Shown in pieces: positions 12,146 through 23,409 of a stretch of DNA of 64,000 bases. The DNA lies in the NCBI GenBank assembly GCA_014898415.1, contig RCTD01000005.1, positions 2,480,001 to 2,544,000 of the forward strand. Reading direction: 5' to 3'. The notes below the pieces were generated by a model that saw only the letters and a program-made list of their open reading frames with translations, was not told where the DNA came from and made no database searches. The stretch comes from Stromatinia cepivora (taxonomy: Eukaryota; Ascomycota; Leotiomycetes; Helotiales; Sclerotiniaceae). The position numbers and the translations under genes were made by a program. Numbering within the stretch: the first letter of the stretch is position 1; every line of letters begins with the position of its first letter.

Positions 12146-12895
12146 CTAATTCCTCACCCCTCTATAAACCTCCCTCAAATCCATGCCCTCAATTTCCCCC
12201 TCCGCAACCTCTCCCACAACCCTTCCCGGCATACCCCCAACCACACTAAAACTCGGTATGACCATACCGGGCGGAACCACCGTGCCCTCCAAAATCTTCA
12301 CAAAATCCTTTACTATGACGAATTTGCCCACTACTACATTCGCACCGATATGAACATGATTTCCCAACATTGCTGCTTCGATTATGGAGCCGGGACCGAC
12401 GAATACATGGTCGCCGATTTTGAGGGGGAAGTATGAGAATGTTCTATTTTCAATTGCATGCAATATCAGTAAAAGCTCGCCCAGAAAAAGACTCTCGAAG
12501 GAAACGAAAGACAGATAGGAAAGAGCAAAACAAACCCTCTATAAATTTTCCCCGGCGGCCTCAACTCACATCCCCGACTGAAAAAACAATACCGTCCAAT
12601 CGCAACCGCAACAGCGTTTCCCGCCTTCTCCCCTGAAGTACTAGGAGGCAACGTCCTTAACAAATCACCGCGGATAATAACTTCAGCTTGGATTACTGTT
12701 TTCCCGCCTAGGATAATATTCGTTGTGCCGATGATTTGGGAACGACGGGAGACTTTGTTGCCTGTGTCCTGGAGGGGGTTAGTGTATGCGTTATGTATAT
12801 GGTTGGTTTTGGAGAATAAGGTTGCGATGGAGAGATGGAGATGGGAAGGGGCTTACGGTTTCAATGTATTCGCCCTTTGGCGCTTTGCGGGACAT
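12146..12895 (-). CDS. Dynactin subunit p25 (DCTN5 family)
   Basis: Three exons give 189 residues: 12895-12857, 12768-12536 and 12443-12146. Start MSRKAPKGEYIET, then DTGNKVSRRSQIIGTTNIIL, aligns with the animal p25 opening EYIETASGNKVSRQS. The rest is a left-handed beta-helix of hexapeptide-like turns (IIRGDL, GRYCFFSRGCELRPP, then IGDHVFVGPGSIIEAA and LGNHVHIGANVVVG). Length compares well with about 182 residues in animals. p25 is part of the pointed-end complex of dynactin, which helps dynein bind endosomes; in filamentous fungi loss disturbs hyphal nuclear and endosome movement. Introns are 88 and 92 nt with GTAAGC and GTTTGT donors; the GG|A split codon joins exon 2 to exon 3 exactly in the conserved RG-FFPL region. 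Well supported. Confidence 0.93.
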
Positions 12896-13010
12896 GGTGA
12901 TTACATGGTAAGAAGGTAGATGGAGTTAAGGTTGTCGCGTTTGGAGCTTGGTATTTAGATCGATGGGTTGGCAGAATTATTAAGGCGGTGAGGGATTGGT
13001 TTGAAAAAAT

Positions 13011-13024
13011 CCCCCCCCCCCCCC
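13011..13024. repeat. Run of 14 C
   Basis: A homopolymer of 14 C in the region just upstream of the dynactin p25 gene. The length may be an assembly or sequencing estimate. Confidence 0.9.
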
Positions 13025-13393
13025 AATGTTCGCTTGATGGTTGGAATTGCTCCCCCATTGACGAAGGCTAGATCATATCCATGGTGTTCAATATTTCACT
13101 AGACTTTCAGTATGCGGCGGTGAAAATGACCCATTGTTTAGGTTGTATGTATGAAATTGCATTATCGAACGTATCCATATGCCAAATATTTGACAATGAC
13201 AATTGATCCTCTATGCAGATCTATCATACCAAATTTTTCAAGTTATTCCCTTAAATTGAACCTCCCCCAAGCCCTTCATTTTCAGTGTCTGATCCGTGTC
13301 CTCGGCGAAACAGGTATCTTGGCTGTCCCATTCCATGCCCATCGATATAATTGTTTTGGACTAATACTCATCAGCTTTTCTTCTCAGACTCTC

Positions 13394-14916
13394 TTAAGTA
13401 ACTGACAATGGTGGTGAAGGGCGCGACGCAACAGAGCTATCTTCAGACACAATATCTTTTTCAAATACCCCATCACCTGTTATCTTCCATGCCCCTCCAG
13501 CACGTTTTACGAATTCTACTGCCATTTGCCAAGCATCTGTATCAGCAGCATCTCCTGACTCAAAAGTTTTGAGATATTTGTAATTTGCGTCGGGTGGATT
13601 GTTGAACATTTCTCGCATTAATTGAGCATAACAATTATTTCTCTCCATCCAAAGATCGTCAAAATCAATCTTGTTTTTCAGTTCTTCGTCTTCTAGAACA
13701 TCATTACGTGGTACCAATTGAACATACAAATGATCCAACCTTGGTAGTTTTTGGGCAAGATGTTCGAAGTGATTTGTTATTGGAAAGATAGCGATGTATC
13801 TCATGGATCGAATACTAGAGTTGATCAGAGGTATGGCATCATTTTTTCCAATAAGATTCCCTAATATCTTTAAATAATCAGATAACTAACACCAAATTGA
13901 AGGTGTAGTTTACTTACAGAAGGAGTTTCCAATTCCCACCACAAAGATGATTTGTAAGCCTTTAAATTAGACCCTTCATTAAGAAGCAAAGAAGTCCATG
14001 GTCTAATTTGGAAGATCTCGGAGGACTTGGCATAAGTTTGTAGTAAGGTATTACCCAAGGTATAGTGTAATCGCTCATCAAAACAGGGAACGGTAAGGAG
14101 CGATGTCCTAGACAATGGACCAGATGTTTCTGCTAGACTTTGTTGCAATTCAGTTAGACCCCCCCTCTCCGTAATCTCCGTGACAATGGTTTCTTTGGAT
14201 GTGGGTCTTTGCAATCGTAAATAGTGACATTCAATTCCAAAGAGCCATGCCTCCATTTCACTTATGACGGCCGAAGTCAGAGAAGCGAGAGCCGCGGCAG
14301 GTGCAGCAATCAAAATAGTTGAGGGATCAATCATATGAAAGAGTCGTTGCCAAAAACTATCGAATTCGCGGCACCGAGGTCTTCCATCCAAGCAATTTGA
14401 TATCTTCTCCTCCCGAACCACCAATGTAAAGCTCGAAACAATACCAGCGAGAGATTGAGTATGAAGGAATTGAAGAAAGGGTCCTGTAAGATCATTGAGA
14501 ATTGGTCTAGAATCGTCTTCTGAATATTTCAAGATATATCTTGTATATTTGAACAGTAACGGTAAAGTTGATTGTCTCCATCGTTTCGAAATCACAGAAC
14601 AATTCTTGAGGTCTCGAACTTCGGATGCAGTTACATTCAAGGTTGGTTCATCATGAAGTATCGTATGGGAATGTGACGGAGCTACTATATCCAAATGGCT
14701 GAGGATATTAACTAGCAACTCATTTGGGAGATCTTCAATTGTGGTGGGACCCGGTTTCGTAACGTCTACGGGGATCGCATGTGGAGTAACGTGGGATGTC
14801 GGGGGATTCTCCATTGGAGTCGTTGGAGGTTGAGATGATGATATTTCTGTAGATCCGTCGCCAATCGCGAGAGTCTCGAGGGTGTTCAAGCGTGGAGGAG
14901 GAATCTCAGAACTCAT
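13394..14916 (-). CDS. F-box protein
   Basis: Two exons, 14916-13918 and 13867-13394, joined by a 50-nt phase-0 intron (GTAAGT...AAAG), give 490 residues. An N-terminal Ser/Pro/Thr-rich tail (about 55 residues) precedes a classic F-box beginning TTIEDLPNELLVNILSHLDI, followed by the VISKRWRQSTLPLLFKYTRY helix typical of fungal F-box proteins. The remaining 350 residues have no repeat I can name. F-box proteins recruit substrates to SCF ubiquitin ligases through Skp1; the target here is unknown. The chosen acceptor keeps ETPS-ILGNLIGKND in frame; a nearer acceptor (TATTAG) would break the phase. The frame reads on 13 codons past the donor to a stop, so intron retention would truncate the protein. 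Confidence 0.85.
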
Positions 14917-15330
14917 TTATTGCGGATCTTGGAGGTTGAAAGGACGAAAATTTAGAATAGAGGTTGAAATGGACAGTTTGTCTCCTCACCTCGGTTTTGG
15001 GTTGGTGGATGATGTGAAGTAGAATAATGGACCAATTAACTGTAAAGGGAATATAGGTCAGCACGACTTCGATCCTTGAAGTTGATATAAAAAGCAAAAA
15101 AATCGAAAGCTCCTCTTGTCCACATACCATCAATTGAGTAAATTTGAAGCTTTTGAATATGCAAAGTGATTGTGGGTCATAGTTCGCGATAACCGCAGCT
15201 TTATGCTGCAGGCTAAACTGCTTACAGATAATTGACATATACAATGACGCTAATAAAAAGTAAGGTTCTGTTCCATTGTGCGGGGTTAATTTATCAATGC
15301 TTGGACCTCATTCCTCCTCTCTCTAAAATA

Positions 15331-16132
15331 TATATCTCCCAATGGAACTACCTCAAAAAACTTCTTCCAGCAGAAAAAGTCAAAGAATTCTTTGACTTTT
15401 GCTTCGAAGCAAAAATCACCCTCGCAGCTCCGAATTAGTATCATCTCCGCTACAAAACCGGCCACGCATATCCAAAAGACATACCCCGACAATGCCTCAT
15501 GTTTCGCCGACATAGCGACCGTCTACCGCGCAGAACTCAAAATACTATATGCAAACCTAGCATACTTCTGCTCCGACAAAATGCTAGCAGGCTTCAAAAA
15601 AAGACGGAGAAGACTCGGATGCTCTCTTTGATTCATATATCAAACTGTACAACGATTGTCTGCGTGATCGTCCAGATGATATCATATGCACGTAGGCATT
15701 CATCTATGCCGCGGAAACTTCGTTAATGGTCATTTTTCCGAAGACGGATATGATATTATTGCTACGAAACTATTTCAAGATCTAAATGTTGATACATATT
15801 ACCTCGAATATGACACGGCGCGAGCGAGCAGGAGGATTTGAACCGCTCGCCCACCTTCCTAAGAATAAAATATGATCTTGGGATCAATAACGAGCAAATT
15901 CCCCAAAATGGAATATCGGGATGAACTGAAAGAAAGGGTTATTAAAGCAGCCGATAAAATCGCTGAAGGGAATGGGGAGACGAGAGAAGAGGCACTAAAA
16001 AGAATGGGTGTTAGTCCCCAATGTGGATTTGCGAGTCATTCGGATGGAAATAATATGCAGAGGGCGGATATGATTGAGAAATTGAAGTTGGTGAGAAAAT
16101 TAGCCGAAGAAACTTGGCCTGGTATACCGTGA
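15331..16132 (+). pseudogene. MetE/UROD-like (vitamin B12-independent methionine synthase-type) pseudogene
   Basis: Pieces of one protein can be read in order but in changing frames: YISQWNYLKKLLPAEKVKE, ITLAAPN-stop-YHLRYKTGHAY, YPDNASCFADIATVYRAELK, NLAYFCSDKMLAGFKK, then IHLCRGNFVNGHFSEDGYD, GGFEPLAHLPKNK and MILGSITSKFPKMEYRD to the end EETWPGIP. These match the C-terminal half of fungal MetE-like/UROD-fold proteins. Defects: TAG at 15436, shift near 15484, loss of about 12 residues before NLAYF, seven A at 15596-15602 where six would keep frame, one-base losses or gains near 15692, 15828 and 15870. The N-terminal half is not recognisable upstream. The palindromic insertion at 15375-15414 lies between KVKE and ITLAAPN. 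Clearly non-functional as methionine synthase. Confidence 0.8.
15375..15414. repeat. Two overlapping perfect palindromes
   Basis: Bases 15375-15400 form a 26-bp perfect palindrome centred on GAATTC, and 15397-15414 form an 18-bp perfect palindrome centred on TTCGAA; they share four T. Both lie inside the MetE-like pseudogene where the family has only a short loop, so the stretch is most simply explained as a fold-back or template-switch insertion. Confidence 0.85.
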
Positions 16133-16667
16133 ACCATGAAGAGGGAATTTTGTAGGCCGGATGGAAGAAATGAAATGAAATGGCATGGGATGGGATGGGA
16201 CGGGATGGGTAAAGATGGTTTTGTACATTGGGACTTGAAACGAGTGTGTAATTCACGTACATTTCCATACCTTTTTACATTAGTACTCGCTCCATTTCCG
16301 TAGCGTGCTCCAAACACAATCCCCATTCCACATATTCATTATTCGAGACTCGAGTACTCATGGAATCTCCGAATACGTATAACTACATCATAGTATCCCA
16401 GATGCAAGTGATAAGTGATAAATAGGTTGGTAATAAGTGGCAAGAAAAGGCCCACCAATTCTCCATTGATAGATAGATCGATATCCAGAACGCCAGCGCC
16501 CGCGCCATCTAGATGCAAACCTTAAACCTTGAACCTTAAACCTTGGAAGGCCATACCGGGTACCACAAGATATTCCCCAAAATGTATTTGGCCAATGCAA
16601 TACAATCCTATGTAAAGAACCACCTATTCAACCAAGTTAACCAACCCACCAGTCCGCCCAAGGACAT

Positions 16668-18317
16668 CTACTCATCAAACTTATCGCTATCCGAATCATG
16701 ATCACTTAAATCTATTTCTCTTTTTCGCCTCTCCTCCTGCATCTCTCTAAAGGTACTGTAACTCAACAACAAAAACGCCACAATAATCAACAAACCCCCC
16801 GCAATAGCCGCCGGACTCAATGGTACACCCGTGAACGCCCAATCGACTATCGCGACGAGGAAGATAGTTAATAGTGCTGCGACACTACTTAAAACAGGAC
16901 TTGTGAGACTGATTAGGACCAAGAAACTTCCTGAGAAAATGGCATTTGCTAGGACGGAAATGGCTAACATCCAAGCTGCTTCTCCGTGTGGGAGTTCAAA
17001 TGTTTCGAGACCAGTAACATGGAGGATGGGTAGGGGGATCCAGAGGACTAATAGGGTAAAAGATCCGATGAGAGATCCGAATGTATTGGCGAAAATCATG
17101 CCTCGACCTGGACTTGTTCCTTCGGGTGGACATGCCAATTTCTTATATAAGACTTCGTAAAATCCATAAAGAACACTACCAACTCCAATGACGAGATTTC
17201 CTAGAACTCTATTCGATGCCTCATCATCTTCATCACCTGGTTTCCCACCAACTGAACCACCAGATTTCCCTCCATGTTTCGTTGGTGTAGAATCTCCATA
17301 TGCGACAACCAAAACTCCGATAATAGCAACCATGACCGCAAAAGATTTATCCCATCGAAGAGGTTCTTTCAAAAGGGGTACGCTGAACGCATATGCGAAG
17401 AATGCCGAACAATTGTAAATAGCTGTGAGATCGGATGGCGATGTTAAATTAACCGCCACATACCAGGATCCACCGGCAACTGTAAGTGCGCATGTGACGA
17501 ATGCAGTCATTTTGAGCATATATGGAATTGGGGATCGTTGCCCTCTTGGGATGTCTAATTCTCCAGTCTCAACCATTTGTGCCGTTGTTCGAACAAGATA
17601 AACGTGTCTTCTCCAGAAGGTTTTCCATGGCATCTTCCATTTTTGTAATCGTAATATTAAAAGCTGAGTAGGCCATAATAATGACCATGATCCATGAGTA
17701 AAATATCTGGAATTGAAATGTTAGCTTTGTAGTGTTCTTAGGATGGATTCCTCTACTTACAACATGCAGTATGCTTTATTCCACCCCAATTGATGTTGTA
17801 TATACACGGCAGTTTCTGTTTGTATGACGAAACTAATCAAACTCAACCCCAAAAAGAAGGCTGCATATGTATATTTCTTTTTTGTGGCCAATTTTGCTTG
17901 AGTATCCGGACTTCGACTTCGCATTGTAGATCGTCTCGAGAATGTAGGACGTTCTGGGGGATCTGGAGACGCATTGTATCCCATCCTCCCTCTCTCAGGA
18001 TCATCACTTTTGTGTAGTAATGGTTGATGTGAACGCCCATCTGCAGAGCGATGCAACGGAGGTCTTCGTCCTTCCATATCGTCGTCAAAATCGGAATTGG
18101 AATCTTCTTGTTCGTCGATCAATGGACTAACTGGTGAAACTTCTCCTTGTTGTCTATTATGTGCGAAGTCTTGGGTTCGAACGCTGGGACTTTGAGAGGA
18201 TACCCTTGAAGGATGTCCTGATACAGGATTCGAGGTCTTCCACGAGTCGCTTTTTACTCCGGTTATTGGATGTAATTCCTGTGTATTTGAAGATGTCTGG
18301 TGACTCCTATGAGACAT
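16668..18317 (-). CDS. Drug/metabolite transporter family membrane protein (EamA, SLC35F/THI74-like)
   Basis: Two exons, 18317-17761 and 17706-16668, with a 54-nt phase-2 intron give 531 residues. The first 140 residues are polar (Ser, Asp, Arg, Gln rich) and probably cytosolic; hydrophobic segments start at AAFFLGLSLISFVIQTETAV and continue with FTHGSWSLLWPTQLLILRL, then about eight more, including SDLTAIYNCSAFFAYAFSVP and WMLAISVLANAIFSGSFLVL. This is the ten-helix DMT/EamA arrangement of the SLC35F group, whose yeast members (Thi74, YML018C) sit in vacuolar or mitochondrial membranes. Substrate unknown. The C-terminus is acidic (DSDSDKFDE). The second exon begins inside a transmembrane helix, so the first exon is needed for a complete fold. 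Confidence 0.88.
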
Positions 18318-19102
18318 ACATGCGGTTCGGATGGGTGAATTGATAGTTTAAGTAAAGAGAAGGTAGGTTGATATCGGAATAATCAATTTATTAGATTTAG
18401 ATACGAAAGACTGAATCTCGAATCAGGGCTGACTTGGTGGAGATCTGCGGGCTGGGCTTTTGGCTTTTGAGGTGAAATGTGTGAATTAATCTTTTTTACT
18501 GTCGATTTTCCTTTCGATACTAGGTAATGGTTTGCATTAAAGTTGGTTGTACAGAGTAAAAAGACCAATCAATTAATTTGTCGTCATCCTTGGAGGCTTG
18601 GCCGTAGTGAAGCCCCTGTAGAAGTGGATAATGAACTGGAGGAGACCCTGAATCAGAATCTGATAAATTTCTTCCCCCACGAGAACGAATCAAAAGACCT
18701 TAACTAATCAAAATCTGCCGGTTAATAATGTAGTGTCCGTTACCAAAAGATCTCAAATCTAGGATGGATATGTGTATGTATATATATATCTTTTTAGGAT
18801 CTTGGTAGGTAGGTATTTTGTAGGTTGTTGATTGATGTTGTAATTTAGAAAAGAAAAGGGTGGTTACTCGAATTCAATTTGTAAGGAAGTGATTAATAAG
18901 AGAGATTTCTTAGGTGTGTTTGTGTTTGAGATGTAAGACTGTTGATGTAAGGTGATGTTGGGAAGAATTTCAAAGATGCAAGAAGTATTTTTGTCACTGT
19001 ATTGTGTTATCTTACATTTCTCTTACCCTGGTGTACCATCCTGTAATGTTCTAGACTTGCACAAAAGGTTGAAGCAGAAAGAAGAAAGCATGACCAGTGA
19101 TT

Positions 19103-19157
19103 TACTAGGTAAGATAGTAAGATATCTTACCTAGTAGCCTTACTATCTTACCTAGTA
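19103..19157. repeat. 19-bp perfect inverted repeat with 17-bp loop
   Basis: The arm at 19103-19121 (TACTAGGTAAGATAGTAAG) is repeated in reverse complement at 19139-19157. The loop itself repeats part of the arm (ATCTTACCTAGTAG), so alternative pairings exist. It lies about 230 bp upstream of the aldo-keto reductase start, in a region shared with the promoter of the divergent transporter gene. Confidence 0.85.
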
Positions 19158-19381
19158 GCTATAAAAGCAGTAGTTTATTCATCAAAGAAGTTTTCCGAGT
19201 TCATCCAAAACTCTTTTAATGACAATTGCATGTCCTACGTACATTGTAGAGTCGGTAGGTAATATTGTGTTGTGAAGGTGGGGGTTGGTTGATGCAGGGT
19301 TTAATTCAGCAAGATGGCGTCACTACCTACTACTTGAACATTCAACCAATAATTACCGGGTACTATACCTCCATATTCAAA

Positions 19382-20471
19382 ATGCCTCTCATAGCAACTA
19401 ATCCCAAACCCCGAATAATCCTCGGTCTCATGAATTTTGGACCTGACCCCTCCACCGGCGCACGTATAACCTCATTAGATGAATACAACACCCTCCTTGA
19501 CCATTTTCAAGCCGCCGGCTACAATGAAGTCGATACTGCACGTGCATATGTTGGAGGAAAACAAGAAGCTTTTACAAGGGATGCCAAATGGCAAGAGAGA
19601 GGTTTGACATTGGCCACAAAAGTTTATCCACTCCAGGCAGGATGGCATACGGAGGCAGAGTTGACGAGTAGATTTGAGACGAGTTTGAAGGAGTTAGGGA
19701 CCGATTGTGTGGATATATTTTATTTGCATGCTGCTGTTTGTTCTTCTCGATCGTTCAAAATATGAGGCGTTTTAACAGTAATAGGATCGCGCAACACCAT
19801 TCACAGACACATTAGCAGTTCTTGATAAGCTTCACAAACAGGGCAAATTCGTCCGTCTGGGACTTTCGAACTTCACAGCTTTTGAAGTCTCGGAAATAGT
19901 CATGCATTGCAAATACGACAATTGGGTGCGTCCAACGGTCTATCAGGGAATGTACAACGCCATAACCCGTTCCCTCGCCTCGGAACTCATCCCCTGCTGC
20001 AAACGCTATGGAATTTCCGTCGTTATATACAACCCTATTGCAGGAGGTCTCTTTTCAGGGGCCTACAAATCTTCAGAGATCCCGACCAGTGGACGCTATA
20101 GCGATGCCGTGGGAAAATTGGGCGAAATGTACAGAAAACGCTATTGGAAAGAATCGAACTTCTCTGCATTAAAAATGATCGAACCCGTTGTTCAACAACA
20201 CAATCTGACAATGGTAGAGACAGCACTTCGATGGTGCATACATCATAGTGCACTTAACGTATTGGATGGCGATGATGGGATTATTATGGGAGCGAGTAGT
20301 GTTGAGCAATTAGATTCGAATTTGAAGGATTGTGAGAAAGGACCTTTGCCTGAAGAGGTGGTGAAGGTTTTAGATGAGGCGTGGATGGTTTGTAAGGCGG
20401 ACACACCGGATTATTGGCATTTAGATTTGAAGTACAGTTATGATACTAGAAAGGCACTTTTTGGTGTATAG
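19382..20471 (+). CDS. Aldo-keto reductase (aflatoxin aldehyde reductase/AKR7-like)
   Basis: Two exons, 19382-19735 and 19785-20471, with a 49-nt phase-0 intron (GTTTGT...AATAG) give 346 residues. The catalytic tetrad of the AKR superfamily is visible: Asp51 and Tyr56 in EVDTARAYVGG, Lys80 in TLATKVYPL and His116 in IFYLHAADRATPFTDT, where the intron falls between the two Ala-Asp codons. The cofactor-binding end (IIMGASSVEQLDSNLK) is also present. AKR7-type enzymes reduce aldehydes with NADPH in the cytosol. I chose ATG 19382 (MPLIATNPKPRIILG) because the longer in-frame start at 19265 adds residues without family resemblance. No biosynthetic neighbours, so a general detoxification role is likely. 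Confidence 0.92.
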
Positions 20472-20855
20472 ACGAAGGGAGTAGATCGCTTTGTCGAACT
20501 GGCGCTGGGATTCTAGTTGCTTTTGTAGAGGATAGAAAAGAGGCAGAGAATCTGTCATGGTAAGGGGTCATAAATCATAGGAAGAAGGAATTATAGAGAA
20601 AAGAGAACACTGGGGTTCACATCAACGGTATTTAGTCCAGTCCAGTCCAGCCTACACTATCAAAAAGTAAGATTATTCGAATCTTTATATGCTGACTCGG
20701 TTGAAATATCAAGTCTGTTTGAAGATTGAATCCATTTAAAACATTAATGCTCTTGAATCCGTAAACCGTATTTTAATCACAAATTTGATGCCATTATAGA
20801 CTTATGAAACAGCATCGCTTGGATATATATTCGGTTATACTTCGGTTCAGAACAA

Positions 20856-20888
20856 ACGCGCTTCGCGTCATTTAGAACATCGTCGCGT
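20856..20888 (+). promoter_or_regulatory. Cluster of MCB-like (MBF-binding) boxes
   Basis: AACGCG at 20856-20860 (continuing to CGC), then TCGCGT at 20863-20868 and again at 20883-20888, two identical boxes exactly 20 bp apart. WCGCGW is the core recognised by yeast MBF/Mbp1-type APSES factors. The cluster lies about 250 bp upstream of the start of an Mbp1-like gene, so autoregulation is a reasonable inference. Confidence 0.5.
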
Positions 20889-21137
20889 CTCCCACAATCA
20901 ATTTCTCTGAACAACTACAGTATCTCAACCACTTCTTGCGGATCAACACCAAACAACGAAATCAATTGCAATTTTTGATCAAGCAAAAACTTTTGGAAGA
21001 TCATTTCAATTACTCTGCATTTCTGAATATTTCCTTAACCGAGGTATTGAACGACTTGTTGCACCTTCAATCTCACAATTACTACCCATACACCCACAAA
21101 CCCCTCCATTCGACAGGGTCCCCCTTCTGGTGCAAAT

Positions 21138-23409
21138 ATGGTCAATACCGCTAAATCTGGACCGGGGATCTACTCTGCTACCTATAGCAATGTGTGTATA
21201 CCCATCTGAATACAATGCCTTCTATCCACTTCATCTCTTGTTGCTGATTCAAGTATTAGGTCCCTGTGTATGAATATTTGTTCGGAGAGGCTCTCAAGGA
21301 ACATGGTAAGCAGAATGATACTCCTAAATTCCAAGCAGCCTAGCTAACTTTGGTACAGTAATGAGAAGACGGCATGATGATTGGATTAATGCGACACATA
21401 TATTAAAAGCTGCTGGATTCGATAAACCTGCTAGAACGAGGATCCTTGAAAGGGAGGTCCAGAAGGAAGAACATGAGAAGATTCAAGGTGGATATGGAAA
21501 ATATCAAGGTTCGTATACACTTTGGATATGGGAATGTTACAGAATTAATTGATCATAGGTACTTGGGTTCCTCTCGAAAAAGGTCAAGCTCTAGCGCAAA
21601 GAAACAATATCTATGAAAAACTTCGTGCGATTTTCGAATACACACCTGGTGAACTTAGTCCTCCGCCAGCACCAAAGCATGCTACGAATAAGCCAAAGGT
21701 CAAGAAACCAGCAGTACCAAAATGGGGGGCGAGTGAGTTTCCTACTTTCTTTCTAGGTAGATAGTACTAACAGAATAGAACCAGTGCCAATTCAACAAGC
21801 TGCGGTTGCCCGTCAAGTCGAAGAGAATTACGATAATATAAGCACTCAATTGAATGACGATGAAAGTGTCGCAGATGATGTTACAGTTGCTTCCGCTTCA
21901 TATATGGCCGAAGATGATCGATTCGATATGCCTCACCCACCTACCGGACATCGAAAGCGCAAAAGAGATCGTGAGAGGGATGAATTTCAACAAGATGGCC
22001 CCGTCGATATTCGTGCACAAGCTCATCTTATGTGGGCCGATGAACTTTTGGATTACTTCATGGCACCTCCCACCGATGCGAATTCAATGGATAGAAGACC
22101 AGAACCGCCCATAAATTTCGAACCCGACTTCATTATTGATACAGATGGTCATACCGGTTTACATTGGGCTGCATCAATAGGTGACCTTGATATATTGAAA
22201 CAACTCAAGAGATTCGGTGCAAATCTTGTTTGTCGAAACAATCGTCAAGAAACTCCACTTATACGATCAGTCCTCTTTACAAATTCATATGACAAGCAAA
22301 ACTTTCCTCTCATTGTTAAAGAATTGATCAATACTGCTCATGAAATTGATTCATGTGGAGCTACAGTTCTTCATCATGCAGCGGCGACAACTAACATGAA
22401 ACAAAAGTTCAGATGCGCTCAATATTATCTGGATGTTCTGCTTGAAAAGCTTATCGAAATTTTTCATCCCGACGAGGTTCAGAGGTTGTTGGATGCTCGA
22501 GATATCAACGGGAATACCGCAATCCATATTGCCGCGAAGAACAAAGCCAGGAAGTGTGTACGAGCTTTGATGGGTCGTGGTGCTTCTACAGATATTTTAA
22601 ATGATATGGGCGAAACGGCTGAGGAAATAATCCAAGATCTGAACGCTTCTCGCAGATCTGAAAGACATCAACAAGCTGCTTCCTCTTCACCTTTTGCTCC
22701 AGACTCAACTCGTCATGTATCTCATTACGATGCTCTTGAACAAGAGGATCCAAGAGGCGTAGCGCATATTTCTGAAGCTGCAATGACTTTGAAGAATAAT
22801 GCGGAACCAATTCTACTGGAAAGACTACATGCATTAGCTTGTAGCTTTGATGAGGAATTGGCGGAAAAGGAAAATGCAGAGGCAGACAGCAAGAGGATTT
22901 TAGAGGGGGTGAGGATGGAGTTGGCGGGAGTCAGAGAACAGGCTAGACACTTAGCGGAGGAAGAAGAAGGCGAAGAAAACGCCATTGCAGCAAAAGCGCA
23001 TCTAGTGGGTTTGCAAGAAAGAGTCCAGAGTTTGGTAGAGAGACAACAACAACTTCTCTTACTTTCCCGCACACAACACGAAGGGTCAAAGATAAATGGT
23101 CATGGAGGTGGCCAAGTTAATGGAACCGGAGATCTGGAAGATGGGGATAACGAGAGAATACTAGGAGCGCAACAATTACATGAGGAAATTCAGAGAAGAA
23201 AGGCATTAGTGGGGGAATATATTGGAGCGCTGGGGGTTGCTGGTGGTGGCGATGAGGGGGAATTATATAAGAGAGTTATTGTAAGGGATTTAGGAGTGGA
23301 TGGGGGAGAGGGGGGATTAAGTGATGAGGGGTTGGATGCATTAATAGCGAATTTGGAGGAGGAGAGAGGAGGTGTGGGGTTGGAGAGGGAGGTTGGTGAT
23401 GAACTATAG
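21138..23409 (+). CDS. MBP1: APSES/ankyrin transcription factor, Mbp1-like MBF subunit
   Basis: Five exons: 21138-21191, 21260-21305, 21359-21508, 21559-21732 and 21779-23409, giving 684 residues. The N-terminus [18 protein letters not shown] leads into the APSES/KilA-N DNA-binding domain ([47 protein letters not shown]). Residues from about 250 carry ankyrin repeats ([38 protein letters not shown]), and the last third contains a Glu-rich coiled coil. This is the group-B fungal APSES layout of MBF/SBF, which turns on G1/S genes. Intron 4 is only 46 nt; the usable acceptor is AATAG at 21778, a few bases past a TACTAAC branch site, because the nearer CAG would bring in a stop. MCB-like boxes lie upstream. 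Confidence 0.95.

Noticed and set aside
12986..13058. Possible coding frame spanning the C14 run
   Set aside because: Depends on the homopolymer length and shows no family resemblance.
13880..13918. Alternative splice of the F-box gene with acceptor TATTAG or a 32-nt intron
   Set aside because: The first breaks reading phase with the GTAAGT donor; the second intron is too short. The 50-nt phase-0 intron fits better.
15830..15850. tRNA-like T-arm motif (GGATTTGAACCGCT read on the minus strand as GGTTCAAATCC)
   Set aside because: It is explained by the codons for GGFEPLA in the MetE-like pseudogene, and no acceptor stem or D-arm can be built around it.
16141..16226. Possible G-quadruplex-like GGGAT repeats after the MetE-like pseudogene
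   Set aside because: Short, imperfect purine repeat with G runs of mostly three in one loose array; too weak to call.
19265..19381. Earlier in-frame start for the aldo-keto reductase
   Set aside because: The added residues resemble no family member, while MPLIATNPKPRIILG matches the usual N-terminus.
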